DNA of 64,000 bases from SZUA-521 sp041738285 (GCA_041738285.1 JBGSQB010000029.1:30678-94677), one strand, 5' to 3'; shown: positions 50,884 to 60,900, counted from the first letter of the stretch. Notes: generated by a model not told the origin, from the sequence alone. Made by a program: numbers and translations.

Positions 50884-53642
50884 GTTGCCGGCAACTGATC
50901 GTGATCTGCATGGCCGTTGGCCTTGTCGGCTGCGGCAGCGCCGCGCTGCAGACCAAAGGTCCTCGCATTGCCGAGGCGGTGAGCGATCTGCCCGAAGTGA
51001 ACCTGCCCGAAGTGCGGATGCCGCCGCCGACGCGGGGCGATGTGATGGCCGCGTACCGTCGCATCTACGGCACAGTACCGGATGCGCGTGACAATCTCGC
51101 GGTCGGCAAACGCCTGGCAGACCTCGAAATGCAGGTCGGCGAAGAGAACGACGTGGCGGGCATCGCCGATCCCTATCGCGCCGCGATCGCGCTGTATGAA
51201 GAGCTGCTCTCGAGCGAATCCAAAGACAAACACGACGAAGTGATCTACCAACTCGCCCGGGCGCACGATGTCGTCGGGGATGCCGGGGCCGCGCGCTCGT
51301 ACCTCGACCGGCTGATTACCGACTATCCGGATAGTCAGTATGCGGTCGAAGCACACTTCCGTCGCGGCGAGATGGCGTTCTCCGCCGAACGCTACGGTGC
51401 GGCCGCGCAGGACTATGCCTACGTGGTCGATCAAGGGGCTGATTCGGCGTACTGGCGCAACTCGAACTACATGCTCGGCTGGTGCCGTTTCAAAGAAGGT
51501 GACCTCGATCTCGCGCTGGCATCGTTCTTCGTGGTGGTCGGTCAGGTGTTCGGCGACAGCGAGGTGCCGGAGCGTGGCGCGGAAGAACTGCTCGATGACG
51601 TGCTACGTGTGTCGGTGCTCGCCGCCACGTATCTCGATGGCCCGAAGACCCTCGCCCAGCACATGCAACGCCTCGATCGTCCGGCGTGGCAGCATCATGT
51701 GTACGAGCGGCTGGCGCTCGAATACAAGACCCGCGAACGTTACCTCGACAGTGTCGCGACGCTCGAGACCTTCATTGAGGAGAATCCGCTCGACCGCCGC
51801 GCGCCCGTGTCCCACCAGCGCGTCATCGATGTGTTGATCGCCGCGGACTTCCCGAGCGAGATCCGGCCGCGCAAGGAAGACTTCATTGCGCGTTACGGCG
51901 TTCGCAGTGAGTTCTGGCAGGTGCACGGCGCGGATGCGCGCGCAGACTACCTGCCGGTGCTGAAGACGTACCTCAACGAACTGTCGCGGCTCAACCACAA
52001 CGAGGCGCAGGCTTCCAAGCTTGCTGCCGACTACCTCGAAGCAGCCGACTACTACGAGCAGTTCGTCGCGACGTTCCCGGAAGATCCGACTGTCGCCGAG
52101 AACCTGTTCCTGCTCGGTGAGGTCTACACCGAGGCGGATCGTCACGGCGATGCCGTGGGTGCGTTCCAGCGCGTCGTGCGTGAACACCCGACCTATGAGA
52201 AGGCGAATGAAGCCGGCTACGCGGCTGTGCTCGGGCTGACAGAGGTCCTTGCCACTGTGGACGAGGTCGACCGTGAGCTGTGGCAACGGGTGCGCATCGA
52301 TGCGCAGATCGAGTTTGCCATGACCTTCCCCGGTGATGATCGTGCGGCTGCGGTGCAGGCCGATGCGGCCAATGCGCTATTCGACCTCGGTCAGTTCGAC
52401 CAGTCGATGCAGCTTGCGAGCCATCTGTTGCGCACGCATACCGACCTCGATCCGAAGCTTGCGCGCACCGCGTTGTTGATCATGGGCCACGGCGAGTTCG
52501 AACTCGGGCAATTCGCCGCTGCTGAGGCGGCTTACCGGCAGTTGTTGGGCTTACCGGACGTGGGTGAATCCAACGCGCCCGTACAGGAAAAGCTGCTCGC
52601 GGCGATCTACAAACAGGCTGAGGAAGCAGAAGCGGCTGGGTCCGTCGACACGGCAGTTGACCACTACCTGCGTATCGCCAACGAAGCGCCCGGGTCGGAG
52701 CTTGCAGCCAAGGGTCACTACGATGCTGTCGCAGCCATCGAAGGTGAAGAGCGCTGGGGTGAAGCAGCGGCGCTGCTCGCTGCGTTCCGTTCCACGTATC
52801 AAGGCAACGAATTGCTGGCAGATGCACCGAAACGCCTCGCCGATCTCTACGAGAAATCAGGAGACGTCAGGTCCGCGGCCGGCGAGTTGCGCGGTATCGC
52901 GGCGACGGATGCCGATACCGAAGTGCGGCGCCAGGCGTTGTATCGAGCCGGCGAGATGTATCTGCAGATCGAGGATGCCGGCGAAGCCCGTGCCGCCTTC
53001 GAGGACTACGCCAACACCTATGCCGTGCCGGTCGATCTGTCCCTGGAAGCGATGCAGCACCTCGATGTGTTGTACGCGCGGGCGGGCGATGAGTCGCGTC
53101 GCCGTCATTGGCTGACGCGCAAGATCGAACTGGCCGATCGTGAAGGTGCGGCGGCGAGTGATCGGATGAAGTATCTCGCGGCCGAGGCGCAGTACGTGTT
53201 TGCCGAAGATGCCCGGCGCGACTTCGACGCGGTGACCTTGAGCAATCCGCTGAAGAAATCCCTGCAGCTGAAGACGACGGCACTGAAGCGGACGGTCGCC
53301 GCATTCGAGAAGGTCACGGAATACGGCGTTCAGCAATTCGCAACCGCATCGAACTTCCAAATTGCGGACTTGTACGCGGCATTGTCCGTGTCGGTGCTCG
53401 ATAGTGCCCGTCCGGCCGGGCTTTCTGAAATGGAACTCGAACAGTACGAGATCCTGCTCGAAGAGCAGGCGTACCCGTTCGAGGAACAGGCGATCGCCTT
53501 GCACGAGATCAACGCGCAGCGCAGCTGGTCGGGCGTTTACGATGAGTGGGTGCAGCGTAGTTTCGCCGCGCTCAAGGCCCTGAACCCGGGACGGTTCGAC
53601 CGGGAAGAGCTGGAGGTGAGTTATGTTGACTCGATCCGTTGA
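50880..53642 (+). CDS. TPR lipoprotein, 920 residues
   Basis: Lipobox LVGC after VICMAVGLVGCG marks a lipoprotein (Cys19). The rest is TPR-type repeats, including IYQLARAHDVVGDAGAARSYLDRLITDYPDSQYAVEAHFRRGEMAF and AENLFLLGEVYTEADRHGDAVGAFQRVVREHP. This tall stack would span the periplasm. It follows the first TPR gene by overlap and is succeeded by a third, smaller TPR lipoprotein. Comparable TPR genes lie beside ExbB/ExbD/TonB genes in several gammaproteobacteria. Function is unproven. Confidence 0.85.
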   Translation: MSCRQLIVICMAVGLVGCGSAALQTKGPRIAEAVSDLPEVNLPEVRMPPPTRGDVMAAYRRIYGTVPDARDNLAVGKRLADLEMQVGEENDVAGIADPYRAAIALYEELLSSESKDKHDEVIYQLARAHDVVGDAGAARSYLDRLITDYPDSQYAVEAHFRRGEMAFSAERYGAAAQDYAYVVDQGADSAYWRNSNYMLGWCRFKEGDLDLALASFFVVVGQVFGDSEVPERGAEELLDDVLRVSVLAATYLDGPKTLAQHMQRLDRPAWQHHVYERLALEYKTRERYLDSVATLETFIEENPLDRRAPVSHQRVIDVLIAADFPSEIRPRKEDFIARYGVRSEFWQVHGADARADYLPVLKTYLNELSRLNHNEAQASKLAADYLEAADYYEQFVATFPEDPTVAENLFLLGEVYTEADRHGDAVGAFQRVVREHPTYEKANEAGYAAVLGLTEVLATVDEVDRELWQRVRIDAQIEFAMTFPGDDRAAAVQADAANALFDLGQFDQSMQLASHLLRTHTDLDPKLARTALLIMGHGEFELGQFAAAEAAYRQLLGLPDVGESNAPVQEKLLAAIYKQAEEAEAAGSVDTAVDHYLRIANEAPGSELAAKGHYDAVAAIEGEERWGEAAALLAAFRSTYQGNELLADAPKRLADLYEKSGDVRSAAGELRGIAATDADTEVRRQALYRAGEMYLQIEDAGEARAAFEDYANTYAVPVDLSLEAMQHLDVLYARAGDESRRRHWLTRKIELADREGAAASDRMKYLAAEAQYVFAEDARRDFDAVTLSNPLKKSLQLKTTALKRTVAAFEKVTEYGVQQFATASNFQIADLYAALSVSVLDSARPAGLSEMELEQYEILLEEQAYPFEEQAIALHEINAQRSWSGVYDEWVQRSFAALKALNPGRFDREELEVSYVDSIR

Positions 53643-54225
53643 AGTCTTCGCACTGATCACATTGCTCACCGTCGCGGGTTGCCAGAGCGCGCCCGCCGTA
53701 GAGGTGACCGAGGACGCGACAGCCCCGGCCGTCGAAGTCGACCGCAAGAGCGCTGCGCTGTTCGATGCCGCGCTCGAGGCCATCGCGACCGCGAAGTATC
53801 GGGATGCGGAAGTGCTGCTGACGGAACTTACGGCGCGCGAACCGCGACTGTCCGGTCCGTGGGTCAACCTCGGCATGGTGCAGGATGAACTGAACAACGT
53901 TGAAGGCGCGAAAGCGTCCTTCAAGCACGCGATTGAGGCCAATCCGTCGAATTGCGTCGCGTATACCGAACTCGGATTGCTTGCGCGCCGCAGTGGCGAT
54001 TTCCTGACCGCGGAAGCGAACTATCTCGCATGTCTTGCGCAGGTGCCGGATTTTCGCGAGGCCCATCTCAATCTCGGGATTCTGTATGAGTTATATCTAG
54101 GGCGCTTGTCCGACGCGCTCGACGCCTATCGATCGTATCTCAGCCTGCGTGACGGCGATGATCGTCGCGTGAAGGGTTGGGCAGCGGACATCGAACGACG
54201 GTTGGCTCTGGTGGCGGAATCCTGA
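53623..54225 (+). CDS. small TPR lipoprotein
   Basis: 200 residues. Lipobox TVAGC after SVEVFALITLLTVAGCQ. Three to four TPR units follow: PWVNLGMVQDELNNVEGAKASFKHAIEANPSNCVAYTELGLLARRSGDFLTAEANYLACLAQVPDFREAHLNLGILYEL. Its start lies 20 bases inside the previous gene. It shares one base with the next start. It is a likely outer-membrane member of the cluster. Confidence 0.85.
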   Translation: MLTRSVEVFALITLLTVAGCQSAPAVEVTEDATAPAVEVDRKSAALFDAALEAIATAKYRDAEVLLTELTAREPRLSGPWVNLGMVQDELNNVEGAKASFKHAIEANPSNCVAYTELGLLARRSGDFLTAEANYLACLAQVPDFREAHLNLGILYELYLGRLSDALDAYRSYLSLRDGDDRRVKGWAADIERRLALVAES

Positions 54226-54536
54226 TGATAGCGAAATCCCTCTATTTGGGTGTCGGCATGGCAACGCTCTTGAGCGCGAGCATGGTGTCGGCTGGCCCGG
54301 AGACCAAGAAGGCGCCGGGGAGCCACATCCGCATGGATGAGACGGTGATCTCCGGCAACCAGGAACTGCCCAAGGTGCTCTATATCGTGCCCTGGCAGGA
54401 CCCCAGCGGTATGCCGACGCTCGAACTGTCGCCCGAATTCACCGAAAACGAAGTGTTTCGTCGCTTGTACCCACCGGCATACAGGCGCGAGATCGAGTAC
54501 TACGAACTGCTGGATGCGTCTGAGAGTAAGGAGTAG
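54225..54536 (+). CDS. small secreted protein of the Exb cluster
   Basis: 103 residues from the ATG at 54225, with a signal peptide IAKSLYLGVGMATLLSASMVSA. The mature part includes RMDETVISGNQELPKVLYIVPWQ and FTENEVFRRLYPPAYRREIEYYELL. I recognise no domain. It lies between a TPR lipoprotein and the ExbB-like channel, four bases from the latter, so it is probably a periplasmic part of the same complex. Homologues occur in AgmX-type clusters in my recollection, but this cannot be verified here. Confidence 0.7.
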   Translation: MIAKSLYLGVGMATLLSASMVSAGPETKKAPGSHIRMDETVISGNQELPKVLYIVPWQDPSGMPTLELSPEFTENEVFRRLYPPAYRREIEYYELLDASESKE

Positions 54537-54539
54537 ATC

Positions 54540-55241
54540 ATGGACTTTTACACAATGGTCGTCGGTTTTTTCCAGGAAGGTGGGCTGTTCATGTACCCCA
54601 TCGCAATCGTGATGGGCATTGGACTGGCCATCGCGCTCGAGCGCTTTGCCTACCTCGTGAAAGAGACACACGCCAACCGACGCGACTACAACGCGATCCT
54701 GCCGCTGCTCAAGCAGAAGCGATTGCGCGAAGTATCTGAACTGGCCAAGAAGTCGAAATCGGCGGTCTGCCGAATCGCTGCGGATGGGCTGGCTCGCATG
54801 AGCAGCACCCGTCGCCGGCAAGACATCGAGTACGCAATGGAAGAGCAGCTGCTCGAGGTGTTGCCGAGTATCGAGCGCCGCACGCCGTATCTTGCGACCT
54901 TCGCCAACATCGCAACTCTGCTCGGTCTGCTCGGTACCATCATTGGTCTGATCGCAGCGTTCACTGCAGTCGCCAATGCCGATCCGGCAGAGAAGGCGAC
55001 GCTGTTGTCGCAGAGCATTTCGATTGCGATGAACACGACCGCATTCGGTCTGATGGTTGCAATTCCGCTGTTACTCGTTCATTCGATGTTGCAGAGCAAG
55101 ACCAGCGCAATCGTCGAGAGCCTCGAGATCGCCGTGGTCAAGTTCTTGAACCTGCTCGAGGAGCGCGGCGAAGCGGCACCGAGCCGGCCGGCAACGGCTG
55201 CAACCGGCGTCACCGGCAAAGAGGCGGCGACCAAGGCCTGA
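54540..55241 (+). CDS. MotA/TolQ/ExbB-family proton channel
   Basis: 233 residues with three membrane helices. The first is in GGLFMYPIAIVMGIGLAIALERF, and the channel pair follows in YLATFANIATLLGLLGTIIGLIAAF and ISIAMNTTAFGLMVAIPLLLVHSML, the classic TolQ/ExbB signature. It forms the stator with the two ExbD-like subunits encoded next and uses the proton gradient. The tail is Ala/Thr-rich. Confidence 0.93.
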   Translation: MDFYTMVVGFFQEGGLFMYPIAIVMGIGLAIALERFAYLVKETHANRRDYNAILPLLKQKRLREVSELAKKSKSAVCRIAADGLARMSSTRRRQDIEYAMEEQLLEVLPSIERRTPYLATFANIATLLGLLGTIIGLIAAFTAVANADPAEKATLLSQSISIAMNTTAFGLMVAIPLLLVHSMLQSKTSAIVESLEIAVVKFLNLLEERGEAAPSRPATAATGVTGKEAATKA

Positions 55242-55268
55242 TGACGCAGGGACGACGGAGCGACGACC

Positions 55269-55820
55269 ATGGATAGGGTAAAGAAGCGTTGTCATCGCCG
55301 CCGCGAAGAAGCGGAGCTGGATGTGACGCCGTTCATGAACCTGATGATCGTGTTGGTGCCAGTGCTACTCCTTTCACTGGTGTTCACCCACACGGCCGTC
55401 ATCGATCTCAACTTTCCGACCGGTGAATCCGCCGGCGAGGTGGATCCGAACACCGTTCACCTCGAAGTGGCGGTACGCAGTGATGCGCTGGTTGTGGGCG
55501 ACGGGCGCGGTGGCGCCATCAAGTCGCTGCCGACGGTCGACGGCGCGCACGATTTCGCGGCGCTCACCCTGGTCATGCAGGAGTTGAAGCGTCGCATGCC
55601 GGAGAAGCGCGACATCACGATTCTGCTGGAGAAGGATACCGACTATCAGACGCTCGTATCGGTGATGGATCGTGTGCGCTCGTATCGCACGGTTCAGTCT
55701 CTTGAAGTGGTGAACGCTGAGCTCTTCCCCGTGATTTCTCTAGGTGATACGCCACCCGACGCGAAGGTCGCGAGTGCGGCATCAGCTGTTCCGCCAACCG
55801 TTGCAAAGGTGCCGTCATGA
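55269..55820 (+). CDS. ExbD/TolR-like subunit lacking the conserved Asp
   Basis: 183 residues. The single membrane helix is ELDVTPFMNLMIVLVPVLLLSLVF. The family position that is Asp in TPLVDVMLVLL-type helices (the proton-carrying residue) is Asn24 here, codon AAC. The periplasmic part follows (VIDLNFPTGES ... DITILLEKDTDYQTLVSVMDRVRS). A second ExbD with an intact Asp is encoded next, so this subunit may act in an unequal dimer. It overlaps that gene by 4 nt. Confidence 0.9.
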   Translation: MDRVKKRCHRRREEAELDVTPFMNLMIVLVPVLLLSLVFTHTAVIDLNFPTGESAGEVDPNTVHLEVAVRSDALVVGDGRGGAIKSLPTVDGAHDFAALTLVMQELKRRMPEKRDITILLEKDTDYQTLVSVMDRVRSYRTVQSLEVVNAELFPVISLGDTPPDAKVASAASAVPPTVAKVPS

Positions 55821-56347
55821 CCTCGCATCGGCTGAAACTACGGCGCGACCTGCAGAAGAAGCACGCCAAAGGTGCTTCTTTGAACCTGGTGTCATTGATG
55901 GACATCTTCACGATCCTCGTGTTCTTCCTGATGGTGAACTCATCGGAAGTGGAAGTGCTCGACACGAGTTCCAAGATCAAGCTGCCCGACTCGGTGTCGG
56001 AACAGCGCCCCGAGAACCAGCTGGTGATCTCGGTGAGTCAGGACGATATCGTGGTGCAGGGCAGGGCAGTGGCGCAGATAGACAGTGTCATCGCCGACAA
56101 CGCAGTGATCGAAGGGCTCAAGACCGAACTCGACTACCGTGCCGCGCGCAAAGGTGAAATGCCGGCGGAGGGGTTTGAGATCACCATCATGGGTGACCGC
56201 GAGATCCCGTACTGGCTCTTGAAGAAGATCATGCTCACCTGTCAGGCCTCAGACTTCGCCCGCATCTCGCTGGCGGTGAACCAGATGGAAATGACGGCGG
56301 ATGAACTCGCGGCGGCGGCATCGACCACCTCTGGAGCTGCGTCATGA
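55817..56347 (+). CDS. ExbD/TolR-like subunit with intact Asp
   Basis: 176 residues. The membrane helix is SLNLVSLMDIFTILVFFLMV with Asp29, corresponding to the essential Asp of ExbD/TolR. The periplasmic domain ends with YWLLKKIMLTCQASDFARISLAVNQ. Together with the preceding paralogue and the ExbB-like gene it forms a proton-driven stator. It overlaps the TonB-like gene by 4 nt. Confidence 0.92.
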   Translation: MTSHRLKLRRDLQKKHAKGASLNLVSLMDIFTILVFFLMVNSSEVEVLDTSSKIKLPDSVSEQRPENQLVISVSQDDIVVQGRAVAQIDSVIADNAVIEGLKTELDYRAARKGEMPAEGFEITIMGDREIPYWLLKKIMLTCQASDFARISLAVNQMEMTADELAAAASTTSGAAS

Positions 56348-57291
56348 GCGTCGCCATCTCGTTCAATCAATACGATCTGCCATGGTCCACTGGTGTCGAA
56401 GAGGGGCGTCGGTTCCGGCGCTTGATGACGAGTTCGCTGGCGTTCGTGATCATCTTCGGTCTGGTCGTGCCGTTTTTGCCACTGCCGGAGATCGAGCGCG
56501 ACAAACTCGAAGAGCTTCCACCCCAGTTGGCGCGGATCGTGCTCGAAAGACCCGAGCCGGTCATTCCGCCGCCACCGCCGATCCCGGAAGTGAAGCACGA
56601 ACCGAAGCCAGAGCCGGAGAAGAAACCGATTCCGAAAGTGGAACCCAAAGTCGAAAAGCCGATTCCGCAACCGACCGTGGCGGATGCCCGCGAGAAGGCA
56701 GCCGTTTCGGGGCTGCTGCAGTTTCAGGACGCCTTTGCCGACATGCGGGAAGCCGTCGACATGAACAAGCTCACCGATACCGCGAGCCTGTCGCGCGGAT
56801 CAGGTGAAGCTGCGACCATCGACCGTTCGGTACTCACTTCCAAGCACGGCACTCGCAGCGCGGGCGTCAACGTGACGGCCTTGTCGCGTGACACTGGCGG
56901 CGTGGCGCTGTCCGGTCGTGAAACGACCAAGGTTGACGCGCCAGTGGGTGCCACGGGCACCGGGGGCAATCGCAAGAACAACCTGGTCGGCGCCGATCCG
57001 CGCGGCCGCAGCATCGAAGAGATCCGGCGCGTATTCGACACCAACAAGGGCGCGATCTTCGCGATCTACAACCGCGCACTGCGCCAGGATCCGGGACTGC
57101 AGGGTCAGGTTGTGCTGGAACTCGTGATCGACCCCACGGGTCGGGTGCTCGAGTGCCGCGTGGTCTCGACCGAGATCGGCGATGGCGACATGGTTGCCAA
57201 GGTGGTCAACCGCATCCGCATGTTCGACTTCGGCAAACGCGACGTCGGCACCACCACGATCAGCTATCCGGTTTCGTTCCTGCCAACCTGA
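56344..57291 (+). CDS. TonB-like protein with AgmX/PglI-type C-terminus
   Basis: 315 residues. One membrane helix (residues about 30-48) is followed by a Pro/Lys/Glu-rich spacer (IPPPPPIPEVKHEPKPEPEK) as in TonB. The C-terminal domain has IRRVFDTNKGAIFAIYNRAL and GQVVLELVIDPTGRVLECRVVSTEIGDG, then FDFGKRDVGTTTISYPVSF, the pattern of the AgmX/PglI C-terminal domain found in Myxococcus gliding clusters. It is therefore not an ordinary siderophore TonB. It closes the nine-kilobase operon. Its 3' end overlaps the REP transposase gene. Confidence 0.88.
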   Translation: MSVAISFNQYDLPWSTGVEEGRRFRRLMTSSLAFVIIFGLVVPFLPLPEIERDKLEELPPQLARIVLERPEPVIPPPPPIPEVKHEPKPEPEKKPIPKVEPKVEKPIPQPTVADAREKAAVSGLLQFQDAFADMREAVDMNKLTDTASLSRGSGEAATIDRSVLTSKHGTRSAGVNVTALSRDTGGVALSGRETTKVDAPVGATGTGGNRKNNLVGADPRGRSIEEIRRVFDTNKGAIFAIYNRALRQDPGLQGQVVLELVIDPTGRVLECRVVSTEIGDGDMVAKVVNRIRMFDFGKRDVGTTTISYPVSFLPT

Positions 57292-57887
57292 TCGCAATCG
57301 CGCGCAAGCGCGCCTCTTGTGGGAGCGCGCTTGCCCGCGAATAACTCATTGATTTCCTGCACCTGTTCGTGTCCAAAGGCGCCCACAGCAGCTTCGATGA
57401 CTTTTGCGACACCCGCCAACGTACCAGCTACAGCCACTTCGCATCCCAAAGAGGGTACATCCGCGTTGAGCTTACAAAGCCCAGCACGCACCGGGTTATC
57501 GACGACGTATCGTGCGATCGCACGCAGGCTCTCATCGTTGCGAATGCAGTGATCGTGGAATCCCTGTTGCCAGATTGCGCCGCAACCGCCGGTCAGTTCA
57601 TTGGCCCGTCGCGCGGAGAGAGACTTCACTCGGCCGACGACATTCGACAGGGACTCGTTTCCTGTCAGTTGGAACAGCCAGTGGAAGTGATCGGGCATGA
57701 CGACGTAGGCCCATGTATCTGTGTGCAGGGTTGCATCTGATCGTTGCATCTCCTGAACGACCACGCGACCCAGGGGCAAGTCCGAGAAGATTCTGGCGCG
57801 ATGGACGGTCTTGGCGGTGCACAGGTAGAACGCATCTCGCTCGGAGTACCGGCCGGTTCGGAGTCGATGAGAGTTCGATCGAAGCAT
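57264..57887 (-). CDS. REP-associated tyrosine transposase (RAYT)
   Basis: 207 residues. The Y1 transposase core has the paired His motif YVVMPDHFHWLFQ (His67, His69) and the catalytic Tyr in RYVVDNPVRAGL (Tyr127). Such single-copy genes move or maintain REP palindromes. The last about 25 residues (AGKRAPTRGALARDC) are encoded by the REP at 57298-57342. A 23-base REP arm upstream (57937-57959) is identical to one at 26464-26486, so the gene is bracketed on both sides. It overlaps the end of the TonB-like gene by 28 bases. Confidence 0.92.
   Translation of the reverse strand: MLRSNSHRLRTGRYSERDAFYLCTAKTVHRARIFSDLPLGRVVVQEMQRSDATLHTDTWAYVVMPDHFHWLFQLTGNESLSNVVGRVKSLSARRANELTGGCGAIWQQGFHDHCIRNDESLRAIARYVVDNPVRAGLCKLNADVPSLGCEVAVAGTLAGVAKVIEAAVGAFGHEQVQEINELFAGKRAPTRGALARDCDQVGRNETG
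57298..57342. repeat. REP at the 3' end of the RAYT gene
   Basis: TCGCGCGCAAGCGCGC starts an incomplete first arm, then GTGGGAGCGCGCTTGCCCGC forms a full second arm with one half of each stem sub-type. It lies within the C-terminal codons of the transposase gene. Confidence 0.88.
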
Positions 57888-57936
57888 TCATCGAGCATCA
57901 GCCACACGTGCCGGCCGACGCAGTAACGATCATCCA

Positions 57937-57959
57937 ATTCGCGGCGGTGCGCCGCTGCG
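57937..57959. repeat. REP arm at the 5' end of the RAYT gene
   Basis: A palindromic 23-base segment (core GCGGCGGTGCGCCGC) identical to 26464-26486. It lies 50 bases upstream of the transposase start and marks the other border of the REP transposase unit. Confidence 0.8.
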
Positions 57960-57965
57960 AACAGG

Positions 57966-60900
57966 CTAGCCTGCCGTCACCGCCTGCTCGTGCGCGGCCT
58001 GCTGGGCTTCGATGTTGCGCGCGCGTTCGAGGTCTGCCCAGGGGAACAGGTCTTCGGCAATCAAGTAAAGACACGGCACCAGAATGAGCGTAATCGCGGT
58101 CGCGAACAGCACGCCGTAGCCGAGCGAGATCGCCATCGGCACGATCATGGCGGTCGACGGATTCGCCAGAACCATGAGCGGCGCAAGGCCGATGAACGTG
58201 GTCACGGACGTCAGCACGATCGGCCGAAAACGCGCGACGCCTGCCATGCTGACCGCGCCGAAGAGCGATTCGCCCTCGCGCCTGCGACGGTTGATATAGT
58301 CCACCATGACGAGGCTTGCGTTCACGACGACGCCCGACAGCGCGACGATGCCGAGCATCGAAAAGAACACGAGATCCCAGCCCATGATGTAGTGACCGAC
58401 GATTGCGCCCACGGCGCCGAATGGAATCACGCTCATGATGACGAGCGGCTGTACATACGAGCGCAGCGGAATGGCGAGCAGCGTGTAGATGATGAAGAGT
58501 GCCAGCACGGATGCCTGGGCAAGTCCCTTCAGCGCCTTCGTGCGCTCGTTGGACTCGCCTGATAGCGAGATCGAGATACCTGGGTACTGGGCAAGGACTT
58601 TCGGTAGCACGTCGCTCGAGAAGCCATTGATGATCGCTTCGGGACTCGATTCCTCGCGATTCACATCCGCGGTGACGTTGACCACTCGCTGACCGTCAAT
58701 TCGGTTGATGCGCGAGTAGCCGCGGCCGATCTCCACCGCCGCGACGCTCGTGAACGGCACTTCCGTGCCGTCGGGCGTGCGGATGCGCATGTCCTCGAGA
58801 TTGCCGATCGAGCTGCGCTCGCTTTCCGGCAGCCGCACCATGACGCGCACATCATCCGGGCCGCGTTGAATGCGCTGTGCTTCCGCGCCGTAGAACGCGT
58901 GTCGCACCTGCTGCGCGAGGTCATTGAGTGTGAGCCCCAGGTTTCTCGCTTCCGGCAGCAGTCTCAGTTTGATTTCCTGTTTGCCGGCGCGGAACGAATC
59001 CGTGATGTCGAACACGCCATCATAGCGACCGAGTTCGGAACGCATATCGGCGGCGGCAGCCTGCAGGTTCTCCACGTGTCGTCCAGAAAGCTGAAAGTCA
59101 ATCGGCATGCCCGCCGAAAATGCGTCGGCGGAGAAGCCGAGCTTCACGGCGTCGGCAACGGATCCGGTGAGATCGCGCCAGCGCGCGTTGATCACCTTGG
59201 CGCTTTGATTGTTGCGCTCGGACAGCGGTACCAGTTCAATCGCAACCTCTGCAAAGTGGCTGCGACCGGGGCCTTCGGGCATTGGTGGTCCGCCGCGCGC
59301 AATGGTGGTGCCGATGCTGGTCAGCACATGGATGATGGTGCTGCGCTGACCGTCTACGTGATCTACATCCAGCTCGGCACGCAGCTGTTCCGCCGCGCGT
59401 TCGATCTGCTCGGCGGCCCGAATGGTTGTCTCCACCGGCACGCCTTCGGGCATTTCGATCGTGGCGTAGATGCGGTTGCCTTCGATGGGCGGGAAGAATT
59501 GAAAGATCACCCGGCCACTGGCAATCATGGCCAGCGCGAGAATGAGGATGCCGAGTCCGATGGCCGCCGTGACGTAGCGCCACGCCAGGGCCTTCTCCAG
59601 GAATGGCTCGTAGACATTGGCGGCAAACCGCTGGAGGCCGCCGCCCAGGCGGTCCTGCACTCGCATCCAGAGCGCAGACGCACGTGTCGTACCGGTCTCC
59701 CGCGTTCGATTGGCGAGGTGGGCCGGGAGGATGAGCTGCGATTCGATCAGGCTGAACACGAGGCTGATGATCACTACGTAACCGAGCACGCCGAAGAAGT
59801 CCGCCATGCGGCCCGGCACGATGATCAGCGGCAGGAATGCCGCCATGGTGGTCAGCACACCGAAGATGACGGGAATGGAGACTTCGTAGGTGCCATCGAT
59901 CGCCGCAACGATCGGTGGCTTGCCGAGCATCTCGTGCGCATGAATACGCTCACCCACAACGATGGCATCGTCCACCACGATGCCAAGCACGAGGATGAAT
60001 GCCATGACCGTCAGCGAACTGATGGAAAAGTCGACATACGGAAAGATGGAAAGTGCGCCGAGCAGCGCGATCGGAATGCCCGCGGTCACCCACAGGGCGA
60101 TCCGGAAGCGGAGAAACAGCGACAGCACAATGAACACCAGCGCAAGCCCCGACAGCGCGTTGTTCATCAGCGTGCCAATTCGATCGCGCAGCTCTTCGGA
60201 CTCGTCGGTCCAGACGGTGACCCGCAAACCCGGTGGCAGCTTCGGTTGCAGTTCGGCCACGTAGCTGCGCACATGCTTGGCCATCTCGATGATGTCTTCT
60301 TTGCCAACGCGCGAAACTTTGACGACAACCGCATCATCGCCATCGAAGCGCGCGCGCAGGTCGCCCTCCTCGAATCCGTCGATGATTGAGCTGATCTCGC
60401 GGAGTGTGACTTTGGTGCCGTCGTCGCGCGTCAGCACCACGATGTCTTCGAACTCCTCGCCGCGGTACGCCTGACCCTTGGTGCGCAGCAGGATCTCGCC
60501 ACCCTCGGTCTTGATGGTGCCACCCGGCATGTCGAGTGACGTGCGGCGGATGGCGTCGGCTACCTGGTTCATGGTGAGGCCGTAACGGCGCAACGTATTT
60601 TCCGCCACCTCGATCGAGATTTCGTAGGGCCGCACATAGGCGAGTTCGACCTGGGAAATGCCAGCCATGTCGACGATGTCGTCACGAACGCCGCGGCCAA
60701 TCTCCTTGAGCGTTCGCTCGTCGGTGTTGCCCGAAACAGCAACCTGTAGCACGCCGCCGCGAATGACGAGTTTCGAAACGATCGGTTTTTCTGTTTCCAG
60801 CGGGAACGTATTGATGCCGTCCACCTGGCTCTTGATTTCGTTGAGCGTGCGGGTGGGATCGGCGCCTTCGCTGAGTTCGATGCGCACCGAGCACATGCCT

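Noticed and set aside
58866..60389. 507-codon open frame opposite the RND permease
   Set aside because: Antisense shadow of a complete AcrB-like gene.
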